Assembly (NCBI GenBank): GCA_937884015.1
Contig: CALGBV010000096.1
Location: forward strand, 1-7,016
Source: an uncultured Bacteroidales bacterium
GTDB taxonomy: Bacteria > Bacteroidota > Bacteroidia > Bacteroidales > F082
DNA length: 7,016 nt
Direction of reading: 5' to 3'
Positions 1 through 5,665 of the stretch are shown in pieces (position 1 is the stretch's first letter; every line of letters begins with the position of its first letter). The position numbers and the translations under genes are program-made. Under the pieces are notes generated by a model, which was not told the origin of the DNA, searched no databases, and saw nothing but the letters and a program-made list of their open reading frames with translations.

Positions 1-2
1 CG

Positions 3-458
3 GGCGGTTCGCCCTGCGGCATGGTGACGATAGACAAGACGCGCGAGAAGGACCGGCTTCATGTCCGCGTCACGGTGACACCGCCCGCGAATACGAACCA
101 GTACTTCTGCGGGCAGCGCTTCGAGTTCGCCTGCGGATGGGGCGGGGATTTCAATCGCTTTCTCGGCTATGCGCTCGATACGGTTGATGTGAAGGGCGTC
201 AAGCGGATGAACAAGATCCGGTTCCTCGATCCGAAGGAACTGAAGGTCTGGGGACTCAATCGCACGGACTACCGGACGCTGACCTTTGCCAGCGAGAACG
301 AGATCCTGCGCGCAACGGCGGGTGAGAACTGTACGCTCGGCGTCAGCCATTATGGTGCCGGGTTCTCGTTCGGCGCCTGGTATGCCGTGCCGGGCCCGGA
401 GTCCAAGCTGGCATTTGATAGGACTGTGTCTTACGAGTTTACGCTGGAGGAACTTTAG
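3..458 (+). CDS. Unrecognised protein, C-terminal part (5' end lies outside the window)
   Basis: I do not recognise this protein. The frame is open to the left edge, and the codons before the first ATG (position 21) read GGSPCG, so the gene most likely starts upstream. An ATG start at 21 would give 145 residues, but no ribosome binding site is visible in front of it. The visible part has many aromatic and glycine residues and alternating hydrophobic positions, as in a beta-sandwich or carbohydrate-associated domain: CGQRFEFACGWGGDF near residues 30-44 after the ATG, and YGAGFSFGAWYAVPG near residues 111-125. No catalytic motif stands out. The TAG stop abuts the GTG start of the esterase gene and the coding end carries that gene's ribosome binding site, so the two are probably cotranscribed and may share a role in glycan breakdown (inference). 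Base composition is GC-rich, like the esterase core and unlike everything right of about 1800. Confidence 0.6.
   Translation, partial: GGSPCGMVTIDKTREKDRLHVRVTVTPPANTNQYFCGQRFEFACGWGGDFNRFLGYALDTVDVKGVKRMNKIRFLDPKELKVWGLNRTDYRTLTFASENEILRATAGENCTLGVSHYGAGFSFGAWYAVPGPESKLAFDRTVSYEFTLEEL
446..450 (+). promoter_or_regulatory. Ribosome binding site GGAGG for the esterase gene
   Basis: A perfect GGAGG lies inside the last codons of the upstream gene, with eight bases between it and the GTG at 459. This spacing favours GTG 459 over the ATG at 471, which would be twenty bases away. A strong Shine-Dalgarno site is also unlike the Bacteroidetes genes in the right part of the window, which lack one. 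Confidence 0.7.
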
Positions 459-2048
459 GTGACTCTAAAGATGCCGTTTTGTGTTTCGTTACTGCAGGCG
501 ACGTTGGCGGTCTCGTCTTTTGCGTTCACCGGGGTTCGCTCGCATGGTGAACCGTTGGCTGGATTTCAGGTTGAAACGGATCGTGCCGATGCGTTGTATC
601 GGATAGGGGAAATGGCGGCTTTCACGGTTACGGCGACGAATGCGCCGGATGTGAAGGCAACAAGTGGAAGATGCAGGGTTGTCGTCGACAATTACGGCGG
701 CAAACCCCTCAATGAGGAAGTCATCGATCTTGCCGCGACGAATCCGTTTACGGTGAAGGGGAAGCTCGCGGAGCCGGGCTTCCTGCGGCTGACGCTGAAC
801 GCCACGGGCGTGTCGAAGGTGTGGGGTGTCGGATACGAGCCGGAGCGGATCGAGAAGGGTTCGCCGTCGCCGGATGACTTCGACGCGTTCTGGAGCGCCG
901 CGCGGGCGAAGCTCGCGAAGCAGGTTCCGCTCGACGCGAAGATGACGAAGGTCGCCGAGCGCAGCACGGCGGCGTTCGACTACTACCGCATCTCGTTCGC
1001 GACGTTCGGCCGCCGCGTGTACGGCTACATGAGCGTGCCGACGGACAAGGCGAAGGCGCCGTTCCCGGTCGAGTTCCAGGTCGCCGCGGCGGGCTTCGGC
1101 GGATGGACGAACGACATGGGCGGCGACAAGGACCGCATCCGCGTCATGTTCTCCGTCTATCCGTGGGCGCCGCACTGGGACTTCCAGGCGCTCGGGCTCA
1201 AGGCGGCCTATGACTACATGAACGAGGCCTGCGCCGCGAAGTACGGGTGCAGCCGCTACTGCGAGGCGGGGCTCGCCATCAGCCGCGAGGAGTACTTCTT
1301 CTATCCCGTCCTCCTCGGCATCGACCGCGCGGTCGACTGGGTCGCGGCGCGTCCGGACGTGGACAGGGACCGCTTCTGGTACCTGGGCACGTCGCAGGGC
1401 GGCGGCTTCGGCCTCTACCTGACGGGACTCAACCGAGCCTTCACCCGCGCGGCGCTCTTCGTGCCGGCGATCACGGACACGATGGGCTACCTGAAGGGAC
1501 GCCAGAGCGGCTGGCCGCGTCCGGTCGAGTCGCAGACGCCCGAGCATCGCGCGGCGGCGGAGAAGGTCGCGCCGTACTACGACGGGGCGAACTTCGCCTC
1601 GCGCATCCGCAATCCGATCCGCGTGGCGGTGGGGCTTGCGGACACGACCTGCGCGCCGTGCGCGGTCTACGCCGCGTACAATGCCATCAAGTCGGAGGAC
1701 AAGGGGATCGTCCACGGCTTCGGCATGACGCACAGCTGCTTCGGCAAGTTCTACAAGCAGGCGCTGGAGGAGGCGCTTGCTGTTGCAAGTGAGATCGGCC
1801 TCGAAACAAGAAACTGCGAAGGAAGAATCGGCTATGCCATTCCCGTCAGCAGTGCCCATAGTTATGCTTACAACACTGATTTTCAAGCTCAAGGACTTTT
1901 CACAGGCTTAGGATGCGGCCTCATTGTCGGACACTCTGATTTCACATTCGGTTTCAATGTCACCGACTTGTATGACAAGACCAATACTGACAGGGCACCT
2001 TGGGGTTACTTCACCGATTTATTCTTCCGTTATTCTTACGCTTTCTGA
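459..2048 (+). CDS. Secreted CE7/AXE1-type carbohydrate esterase with a foreign-looking C-terminal tail
   Basis: Residues 1 to about 445 look like a complete acetyl xylan esterase of the CE7 (AXE1) alpha/beta-hydrolase family, which removes acetyl groups from xylan-derived or other acetylated sugars. Residues 1-25 resemble a signal peptide (Lys4, then a hydrophobic run). Residues 35-130 look like a beta-sandwich, followed by the family's DDFDAFW entry motif at 138-145. The oxyanion region is GFGGW (212-216), the nucleophile is Ser312 in GTSQGGG, and Asp395 (GLADTTCAP) and His425 (MTHSCF) complete the triad. Ser-Asp and Asp-His spacings of 83 and 30 match the family. The RGQ motif of classical CE7 enzymes is not evident, and there are extra cysteines (258, 264, 268, 401, 427). 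After about residue 447 the protein should end, but the frame continues for about 80 residues of AT-richer sequence unlike any esterase. Esterase assignment is strong; exact substrate and the integrity of the 3' end are uncertain. Confidence 0.8.
   Translation: MTLKMPFCVSLLQATLAVSSFAFTGVRSHGEPLAGFQVETDRADALYRIGEMAAFTVTATNAPDVKATSGRCRVVVDNYGGKPLNEEVIDLAATNPFTVKGKLAEPGFLRLTLNATGVSKVWGVGYEPERIEKGSPSPDDFDAFWSAARAKLAKQVPLDAKMTKVAERSTAAFDYYRISFATFGRRVYGYMSVPTDKAKAPFPVEFQVAAAGFGGWTNDMGGDKDRIRVMFSVYPWAPHWDFQALGLKAAYDYMNEACAAKYGCSRYCEAGLAISREEYFFYPVLLGIDRAVDWVAARPDVDRDRFWYLGTSQGGGFGLYLTGLNRAFTRAALFVPAITDTMGYLKGRQSGWPRPVESQTPEHRAAAEKVAPYYDGANFASRIRNPIRVAVGLADTTCAPCAVYAAYNAIKSEDKGIVHGFGMTHSCFGKFYKQALEEALAVASEIGLETRNCEGRIGYAIPVSSAHSYAYNTDFQAQGLFTGLGCGLIVGHSDFTFGFNVTDLYDKTNTDRAPWGYFTDLFFRYSYAF
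1800..2048 (+). other. C-terminal remnant of an unrelated, probably outer-membrane beta-barrel protein, read in frame with the esterase
   Basis: Composition and codon choice change between about 1780 and 1805, and the downstream sequence matches the Bacteroidetes part of the window. The encoded residues alternate polar and hydrophobic positions, are rich in Gly, Phe and Tyr, and end in LFFRYSYAF. A terminal aromatic residue is typical of the last strand of outer-membrane beta-barrels. I infer that this is the 3' end of a different gene whose 5' part is missing here. I cannot name the family. It could instead be a real appended domain. Confidence 0.5.
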
Positions 2049-2079
2049 TTTGTAAACCAATAACTTACATATAAATATG

Positions 2080-2107
2080 AAAAGGCGACCTTTCGGGTCG
2101 CCTTTTT
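2080..2107. terminator. Bidirectional intrinsic terminator between two converging genes
   Basis: A perfect 11-bp inverted repeat (AAAAGGCGACC at 2080-2090 and its complement at 2096-2106) encloses a 5-base loop, TTTCG. The right arm ends in a T run on the plus strand, and the left arm gives a T run on the minus strand. It sits 31 bases after the stop at 2046-2048 and 36 bases beyond the rsmI stop, so it can end transcription from both sides. Confidence 0.9.
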
Positions 2108-2142
2108 ACTTTCTTGACGTGGAGACATTGCACGCAACGTTC

Positions 2143-2850
2143 CTACAGGTCTTCGTCGTTTTCTTCGGAATTTGTTGTGTCAACGGCGCCTTCCAAAACG
2201 ATGACGATTTCGCCTTTCACTTCCTTTTTGCCGAAATATTCGATGACCTCGGCCAAGGTGCCTCTGGCGTTTTCCTCGTAAATTTTCGTCAGTTCGCGGG
2301 CCACGGAAACGTGTCTTTCCGCACCGCAAACCTCAGCCAATTGCTGCAAGGTCTTCACCAATCGGAATGGCGATTCGTACAAAATCGTCGTGTATGGATA
2401 TTCCGCAATGGCTTTCAGTTTGGTCTGACGGCCTTTTTTGTGCGGCAGAAAACCTTCGAAAATGAATTTTTCGGCAGGCAATCCCGAATTGACCAAAGCC
2501 GGAACAAAGGCCGTTGCGCCTGGCAGACATTCCACGGCAATATTACGCTTAACGCACTCACGCACAAGCAGAAAGCCTGGGTCGGAAATGGCTGGCGTGC
2601 CGGCATCGGTAACCAATGCCATCGTCTCTCCTGCCTCAATGCGGTCGGCGATGCGCTCCACCACCTGATGTTCGTTGCGGATATGAAAAGCTGTCATCGG
2701 TTTGCTGATTTCCAAATGGCGCAACAGATTGCCCGAAGTGCGCGTGTCCTCGGCAAGAATCACATCAACTTCCTTGAGCACACGAATGGCGCGCAAGGTG
2801 ATATCCTCCATATTGCCAATCGGCGTGGGAACCAAATAGAGTCTCGACAT
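2143..2850 (-). CDS. rsmI: 16S rRNA (cytidine(1402)-2'-O)-methyltransferase RsmI
   Basis: RsmI is a SAM-dependent methyltransferase of the tetrapyrrole-methylase (SUMT-like) fold that methylates the ribose 2'-O of C1402 in the decoding centre of 16S rRNA. The 235-residue product shows the family motifs in order: LYLVPTPIGN (4-13), AEDTR (33-37), the glycine-rich TDAGTPAISDPG (81-92), LPGATAFVPAL (109-119), FEGFLPHKKGRQ (131-142), ARELTKIYEE (184-193) and GEIVIVLEG (213-221). It is shorter than the Escherichia coli protein (286 residues) and ends in a short acidic tail, so the longer C-terminal part is absent; I take this as a compact form and not a truncation. The ATG at 2850 is directly before the first core strand and is the natural start; no Shine-Dalgarno site is visible. 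It lies 184 bases downstream of the Glu-rich gene on the same strand and may have its own promoter. Confidence 0.96.
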   Translation of the reverse strand: MSRLYLVPTPIGNMEDITLRAIRVLKEVDVILAEDTRTSGNLLRHLEISKPMTAFHIRNEHQVVERIADRIEAGETMALVTDAGTPAISDPGFLLVRECVKRNIAVECLPGATAFVPALVNSGLPAEKFIFEGFLPHKKGRQTKLKAIAEYPYTTILYESPFRLVKTLQQLAEVCGAERHVSVARELTKIYEENARGTLAEVIEYFGKKEVKGEIVIVLEGAVDTTNSEENDEDL

Positions 2851-2866
2851 AACTTAAGTAACTGTT

Positions 2867-2874
2867 CAAAATTA
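2867..2874 (-). promoter_or_regulatory. Possible Bacteroidetes -7 element (TAATTTTG) for rsmI
   Basis: Read on the minus strand, TAATTTTG fits the Bacteroidetes TAnnTTTG consensus and lies 16 bases before the rsmI ATG. I find no TTTG at the expected -33 distance, and such a short AT-rich match can arise by chance. Confidence 0.3.
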
Positions 2875-2891
2875 AACTTCAATTTGGATTT

Positions 2892-2943
2892 CGAGGCTGC
2901 GAGACTGCGAGATTTCGAGACGTCTCGTGTTCTCGCGACCTCG
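2892..2943. repeat. Intergenic repeat element with inverted arms and an 8-bp internal period
   Basis: The outer arms CGAGGCTGCGAG (2892-2903) and CTCGCGACCTCG (2932-2943) are complementary at 10 of 12 positions. Between them is a perfect 12-bp palindrome, CGAGACGTCTCG (2916-2927), not exactly concentric with the arms. The left half also shows an imperfect 8-base period (GGCTGCGA, GACTGCGA, GATTTCGA, starting at 2895). It is GC-rich and stands out in an AT-rich gap between the Glu-rich gene and rsmI. It may be a member of a dispersed intergenic repeat family or a structured RNA element; other copies cannot be seen in this window. Confidence 0.5.
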
Positions 2944-3006
2944 ATGTCTTGTTTTCAATATGTAAACTAAATTCGCTCATCAACTTAATTCAGATTTTAA
3001 TTCATG

Positions 3007-3031
3007 TTGCTTCGACAGGCTCAGCAAGCAA
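3007..3031. repeat. Short intergenic repeat-like motif TTCGACAGGCTCAGC
   Basis: The core CTTCGACAGGCTCAGC resembles a short interspersed motif that recurs between genes in many bacterial genomes (from memory, not searched). It is flanked by complementary ends, TTGCTT (3007-3012) and AAGCAA (3026-3031). It lies just after the stop of the Glu-rich gene, so it could also form a weak 3' hairpin, but no T run follows it on the minus strand. Confidence 0.4.
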
Positions 3032-3034
3032 TCG

Positions 3035-4354
3035 TTAATCGCCAAACTTTCTGTGAATCAGACTTAAAAGTTTCTGATAGGCTTCGTTGCTGCTGTTCCA
3101 CTGAAGTTCGACTTTCAGTTCGTTTAGGTAAATCAACGTGCCGTTCAGGGTCTTCATGTCGTCCAAATTCTCGATTGACCGGTTGTATTTTTCCATACTG
3201 CCGCCAAACAGCTCGTTGACAAACAAGAACTTATCGTTGATTCCAATGGCCGTTCTCAACTCATTGATTGGTTTTTGCTGTAGTTTTGCCGCCAGCGTGT
3301 TGTCATCGTGTTGCAAATGCTCGACTAAAGTTTCAGGCGTGTCTAATTCATATTCGGTATCATCCTTTTCAAAGTCGTTGACGAAAGGCATCGGTTCATC
3401 AAATTCTTCAGGTTCTTCCTGTTTTTCAGGTTCTTCCAATTCTTCCTCAAATTCCTCCTCAAATTCCTCAATGGGTTCTGATTCAGTTTCTTCGAAAGTC
3501 TGTTCTTCGGGTTCAAAGGCAGTCTGTTCTTCTAGTTCGGCAACTGGTTCGTAAACAGGCTCATCGTTCCGTGGCATCAGGACTGGCTCTTCGTCGAAAT
3601 GATTTTCAGCATTTTCGCCATCTTCTACAATCGGCATCACAAACGGATTGTCGTGCACCAGATGATCGCCATCAACGAGGTCTCTTTCCGGGATTTCCTC
3701 TTCCGGGATTTCCTCGACGAAATGCACTATTTTTTCCTCTTGAATTGGCTGTTCCTCAGGCTGTTCGGTTTGTTCTTCTGCCACATCGTCGAAACGGAAG
3801 AAGAAACCATATTCATCGCCTAAAGGCTGTTCCTCTTTTTTCTCTTCAACGGGTTCGTCCTCAACAGGTTCGTCCATTGGATTGAAGTTTTCAGGTGCTT
3901 CCTTTTCCTCTTCAGCGGGCGTTTCAATAACAAATTCAACCGTATCGGAAGGCTTTTCCTGAGCGTTTATTTCTTCATCAGCCTGCTTTTCTTCTGAAAT
4001 TTCTTCTTTTTCAATTTCTTCAAGAGGTTCGTTATCAGGTTTTTCCTCATCTTTTTCAGTTTCCGGAACTTCTTCCTGGCTTTCCTCTTGCTGTTCTTGT
4101 TGCATCAGGCTGCCAAAAAGGCCGCTGATGGCATCGGGATCGATGTCGAAATCCTGTTCTTCATCGTTTCCGCCCAGATTTATGGAGCACAACATGTCGT
4201 AAACGGTGTGCGTGCGGTTCATCAAAACGTCCAAATCGAGCAGTCCGAGGGCTTTTTCATTCCTTAAAAGATAGTCAACTTGCTGACGTAACAGATTGAT
4301 TTCCTGTCGTAAAGACAATAGAATTTCTTTTTGATTGTCAAAATTGTCGTTCAT
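3035..4354 (-). CDS. Uncharacterised Glu-rich protein with a coiled-coil N terminus and conserved C-terminal domain
   Basis: Function unknown. I place the start at the ATG at 4354 (439 residues). A start at 4402 would add 16 residues, MYFYRFFQSKNKEKIN, which look like translated leader. Residues 5-60 are predicted helical with a heptad-like pattern (LLSLRQEINLLRQQVDYLL, 12-30). Residues 62-335 are a very acidic low-complexity region of Glu, Pro and Gln with few positive charges and short islands of order (for example YGFFFRFDD, 182-190). Residues 340-439 return to ordinary composition and look like a helical domain, with the notable stretch LRTAIGINDKFLFVNELFGG at 366-385. From memory, similar proteins with this C-terminal motif occur in Bacteroidales without known function. 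No signal peptide or membrane segment is seen, so it is probably cytoplasmic. It is divergent from tdk with 68 bases between starts. The acidic linker suggests a scaffold or tether joining two folded ends (inference). Confidence 0.85.
   Translation of the reverse strand: MNDNFDNQKEILLSLRQEINLLRQQVDYLLRNEKALGLLDLDVLMNRTHTVYDMLCSINLGGNDEEQDFDIDPDAISGLFGSLMQQEQQEESQEEVPETEKDEEKPDNEPLEEIEKEEISEEKQADEEINAQEKPSDTVEFVIETPAEEEKEAPENFNPMDEPVEDEPVEEKKEEQPLGDEYGFFFRFDDVAEEQTEQPEEQPIQEEKIVHFVEEIPEEEIPERDLVDGDHLVHDNPFVMPIVEDGENAENHFDEEPVLMPRNDEPVYEPVAELEEQTAFEPEEQTFEETESEPIEEFEEEFEEELEEPEKQEEPEEFDEPMPFVNDFEKDDTEYELDTPETLVEHLQHDDNTLAAKLQQKPINELRTAIGINDKFLFVNELFGGSMEKYNRSIENLDDMKTLNGTLIYLNELKVELQWNSSNEAYQKLLSLIHRKFGD
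3445..3468. repeat. Perfect 12-bp tandem duplication inside the Glu-rich gene
   Basis: CCTCAAATTCCT occurs twice in direct succession (3445-3456 and 3457-3468) and encodes the repeated EEFEEEFEEE run. The unit is a multiple of three, so gain or loss of copies would keep the frame; the linker may vary in length between strains. Confidence 0.8.
3686..3715. repeat. Perfect 15-bp tandem duplication inside the Glu-rich gene
   Basis: TTCCGGGATTTCCTC occurs twice in direct succession (3686-3700 and 3701-3715) and encodes the repeat EEIPEEEIPE at about residues 214-223. Like the 12-bp repeat, it keeps the reading frame and points to growth of the acidic linker by short duplications. Confidence 0.8.
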
Positions 4355-4368
4355 ATTTATTTTCTCTT

Positions 4369-4376
4369 TATTTTTG
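4369..4376 (+). promoter_or_regulatory. Possible Bacteroidetes -7 element (TATTTTTG) for tdk
   Basis: TATTTTTG fits TAnnTTTG and lies 46 bases before the tdk ATG, in the gap between the divergent starts. The nearest upstream TTG (4344-4346) is 22 bases away, slightly more than the usual 19-21. The region is AT-rich, so chance is a real alternative. Confidence 0.35.
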
Positions 4377-4422
4377 CTCTGAAAGAAACGATAAAAATAC
4401 AAATAATCTAAAAACGGAAGTC

Positions 4423-5019
4423 ATGTTTCTTGAAAAAGATTCTCACAATAGAACGCAAGGCTGGATAGAAGTAGTATGCGGCTCAATGTTTTCAGGCAAA
4501 ACGGAAGAACTCATCAGACGTTTGAAACGCGCAAAAATCGCCAAACTGAAGGTCGAAATCTTCAAGCCGGGCGTCGATACGCGCTACAGCGAGGAAGATG
4601 TGGTTTCGCATAATGCCACGGCTTTACATTCCATTCCGGTTGAAAGTGCGCAGGAAATCCTGTTCTATGCCAACGATGTCGATGTCATCGGCATTGATGA
4701 AGCGCAGTTTCTGGACGATGAACTTCCGAATGTGTGCCAACAGTTGGCAAATCAAGGTGTTAGAGTGATTGTCGCAGGTCTCGACATGGACTTTATGGGC
4801 AATCCTTTTGGCCCGATGCCGAAGCTGATGGCCATTGCCGAAGATGTGACCAAGGTTCACGCCATCTGCGTGCGTTGCGGTGGACAAGCGCAGTATTCGC
4901 ACCGTACCGTTGCGGGCGACAAACTGGTCGTGCTGGGCGAAACCGAAAGTTACGAGCCGCTTTGCCGCGCTTGTTATCTGAAAGCAAGACAAGAAAAAGA
5001 AGAAAGCCAAAACGATTAA
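4423..5019 (+). CDS. tdk: Thymidine kinase (type II, TK1-like)
   Basis: Phosphorylates thymidine to dTMP using ATP, in the pyrimidine salvage pathway in the cytoplasm; the TK1-like enzyme works as a tetramer. The 198-residue product shows the P-loop GSMFSGKT (20-27), IDEAQF (91-96) carrying the catalytic Glu93, and the GLDMDF strand (119-124). Four zinc-binding cysteines are present as CVRC (149-152) and CRAC (181-184), and the thymidine-binding lasso region precedes the second pair (SYEPLC, 176-181). All key residues are present and the length is normal for the family. The ATG at 4423 follows a weak purine stretch (CGGAAG); MFLEKDSHNR is a plausible short lead before the first strand. It is divergent from the Glu-rich gene and its stop overlaps the stop of the cvpA-like gene on the other strand. 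No terminator hairpin is visible after it. Confidence 0.97.
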   Translation: MFLEKDSHNRTQGWIEVVCGSMFSGKTEELIRRLKRAKIAKLKVEIFKPGVDTRYSEEDVVSHNATALHSIPVESAQEILFYANDVDVIGIDEAQFLDDELPNVCQQLANQGVRVIVAGLDMDFMGNPFGPMPKLMAIAEDVTKVHAICVRCGGQAQYSHRTVAGDKLVVLGETESYEPLCRACYLKARQEKEESQND

Positions 5020-5576
5020 ACTGATTCCGTTTCCATTTCTATTTCTTCTGAACCGTTTTCATCTTGCTCCGATTCCTGCAAATCTTCAATGGCATCTTTC
5101 ACAATATCAAAGCCTTGGTAAACGTAGGGAACGGTTTTCTCAACATGAGGATACAAAAAGGATTGCTCCTTTACTTCGGGCTTCACAAACCCCATGATTT
5201 GGAAATTGTTCAGCACCATCAGCAGAAGGCTGCAAAGCAGAATGCCTTTGGCACCGCCAAAAACGAAGCCGCCGATTTTATTGAAAACGCCTAAGTTTAA
5301 GTCTCTTACCATTTTGGAAACCAGATTGCCAATCAGGTTGACAAGAATCACTAAAATAATGAAAGTCAATACGAAAGCCGTTGTATCGATGTATTTCGGA
5401 TTGATTTCGATGTAATCGGTCAAAGTTGCGGCTGTAAAATCGGAAAAGTGCATGGCACCATAAATGCCAATGCCGAAAGCCAACAGCGAAACGACTTCAA
5501 GAATGAGTCCTTTCTTTAATCCTTTAATGCCAAAAACCAGTAAAATGATGGCTATGATGATATCCAGAATGTTCAT
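5016..5576 (-). CDS. cvpA: CvpA family inner-membrane protein
   Basis: CvpA-family proteins are small multi-pass inner-membrane proteins; in Escherichia coli CvpA is linked to colicin V production and in enteric bacteria to bile resistance, but the molecular activity is not settled. I choose the ATG at 5576 (186 residues, starting MNILDIIIAI). The upstream ATG at 5597 adds MSTFATI, whose codons overlap a promoter-like motif. Four hydrophobic segments are visible at about 2-17, 23-42, 65-88 and 101-122. The family's typical early GLKKG turn is at 19-23, and the motif NKIGGFVFGGAKG (99-111) enters the fourth segment. The last 30 residues are a soluble acidic tail (EDLQESEQDENGSEEIE). It converges on tdk with a 4-base overlap and is divergent from the ABC transporter gene, with 89 bases between starts. 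Family assignment is strong; the role in this organism is unknown. Confidence 0.88.
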   Translation of the reverse strand: MNILDIIIAIILLVFGIKGLKKGLILEVVSLLAFGIGIYGAMHFSDFTAATLTDYIEINPKYIDTTAFVLTFIILVILVNLIGNLVSKMVRDLNLGVFNKIGGFVFGGAKGILLCSLLLMVLNNFQIMGFVKPEVKEQSFLYPHVEKTVPYVYQGFDIVKDAIEDLQESEQDENGSEEIEMETESV

Positions 5577-5584
5577 AATTGTGG

Positions 5585-5592
5585 CAAAGGTA
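5585..5592 (-). promoter_or_regulatory. Bacteroidetes -7 element (TACCTTTG) before cvpA
   Basis: Read on the minus strand, TACCTTTG fits TAnnTTTG exactly. It ends only 8 bases before the chosen cvpA ATG at 5576, so if used it would make an mRNA with almost no leader. No TTTG is found at the -33 position. Confidence 0.45.
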
Positions 5593-5642
5593 CTCAAAAA
5601 GGTTTATTTCGGCATGAAATGGCGGCATATTTTGAAAATTCA

Positions 5643-5650
5643 TACTTTTG
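5643..5650 (+). promoter_or_regulatory. Bacteroidetes -7 element (TACTTTTG) before the ABC transporter gene
   Basis: TACTTTTG fits TAnnTTTG exactly and lies 15 bases before the ATG at 5666, giving a short leader. The only close TTTG (5631-5634) is 8 bases upstream, too near for a -33 element. Together with the element at 5585-5592 it marks this gap as a divergent promoter region. Confidence 0.5.
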
Positions 5651-5665
5651 CAAAAATCTTTCGCC

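Noticed and set aside
1247..1792. A 181-codon frame on the plus strand inside the esterase
   Set aside because: It is a shifted frame of the same GC-rich sequence, rich in Arg and Gly, with no start signal of its own.
1771..1815. Transposon or integration site at the composition break
   Set aside because: Only a 5-bp inverted pair (CTTGC/GCAAG at 1776-1788) is present; there is no transposase, target duplication or attachment-like repeat.
489..1892. A long open frame (467 codons) on the minus strand opposite the esterase
   Set aside because: It is dominated by Arg, Ala and Val, as expected opposite a GC-rich gene, has no recognisable motif, and lies antisense to clear CE7 active-site motifs.
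2049..2142. Possible small RNA gene between the esterase and rsmI
   Set aside because: The hairpin at 2080-2107 is fully explained as a bidirectional terminator, and no promoter lies in front of it.
2077..2970. A 297-codon plus-strand frame over rsmI
   Set aside because: It starts inside the terminator hairpin, runs antisense to an unmistakable RsmI and continues through the intergenic repeat; composition is that of a shadow frame.
3138..3554. A serine-rich plus-strand frame opposite the Glu-rich gene
   Set aside because: Serine runs are the mirror image of Glu codons on the other strand; no start signal or domain is seen.
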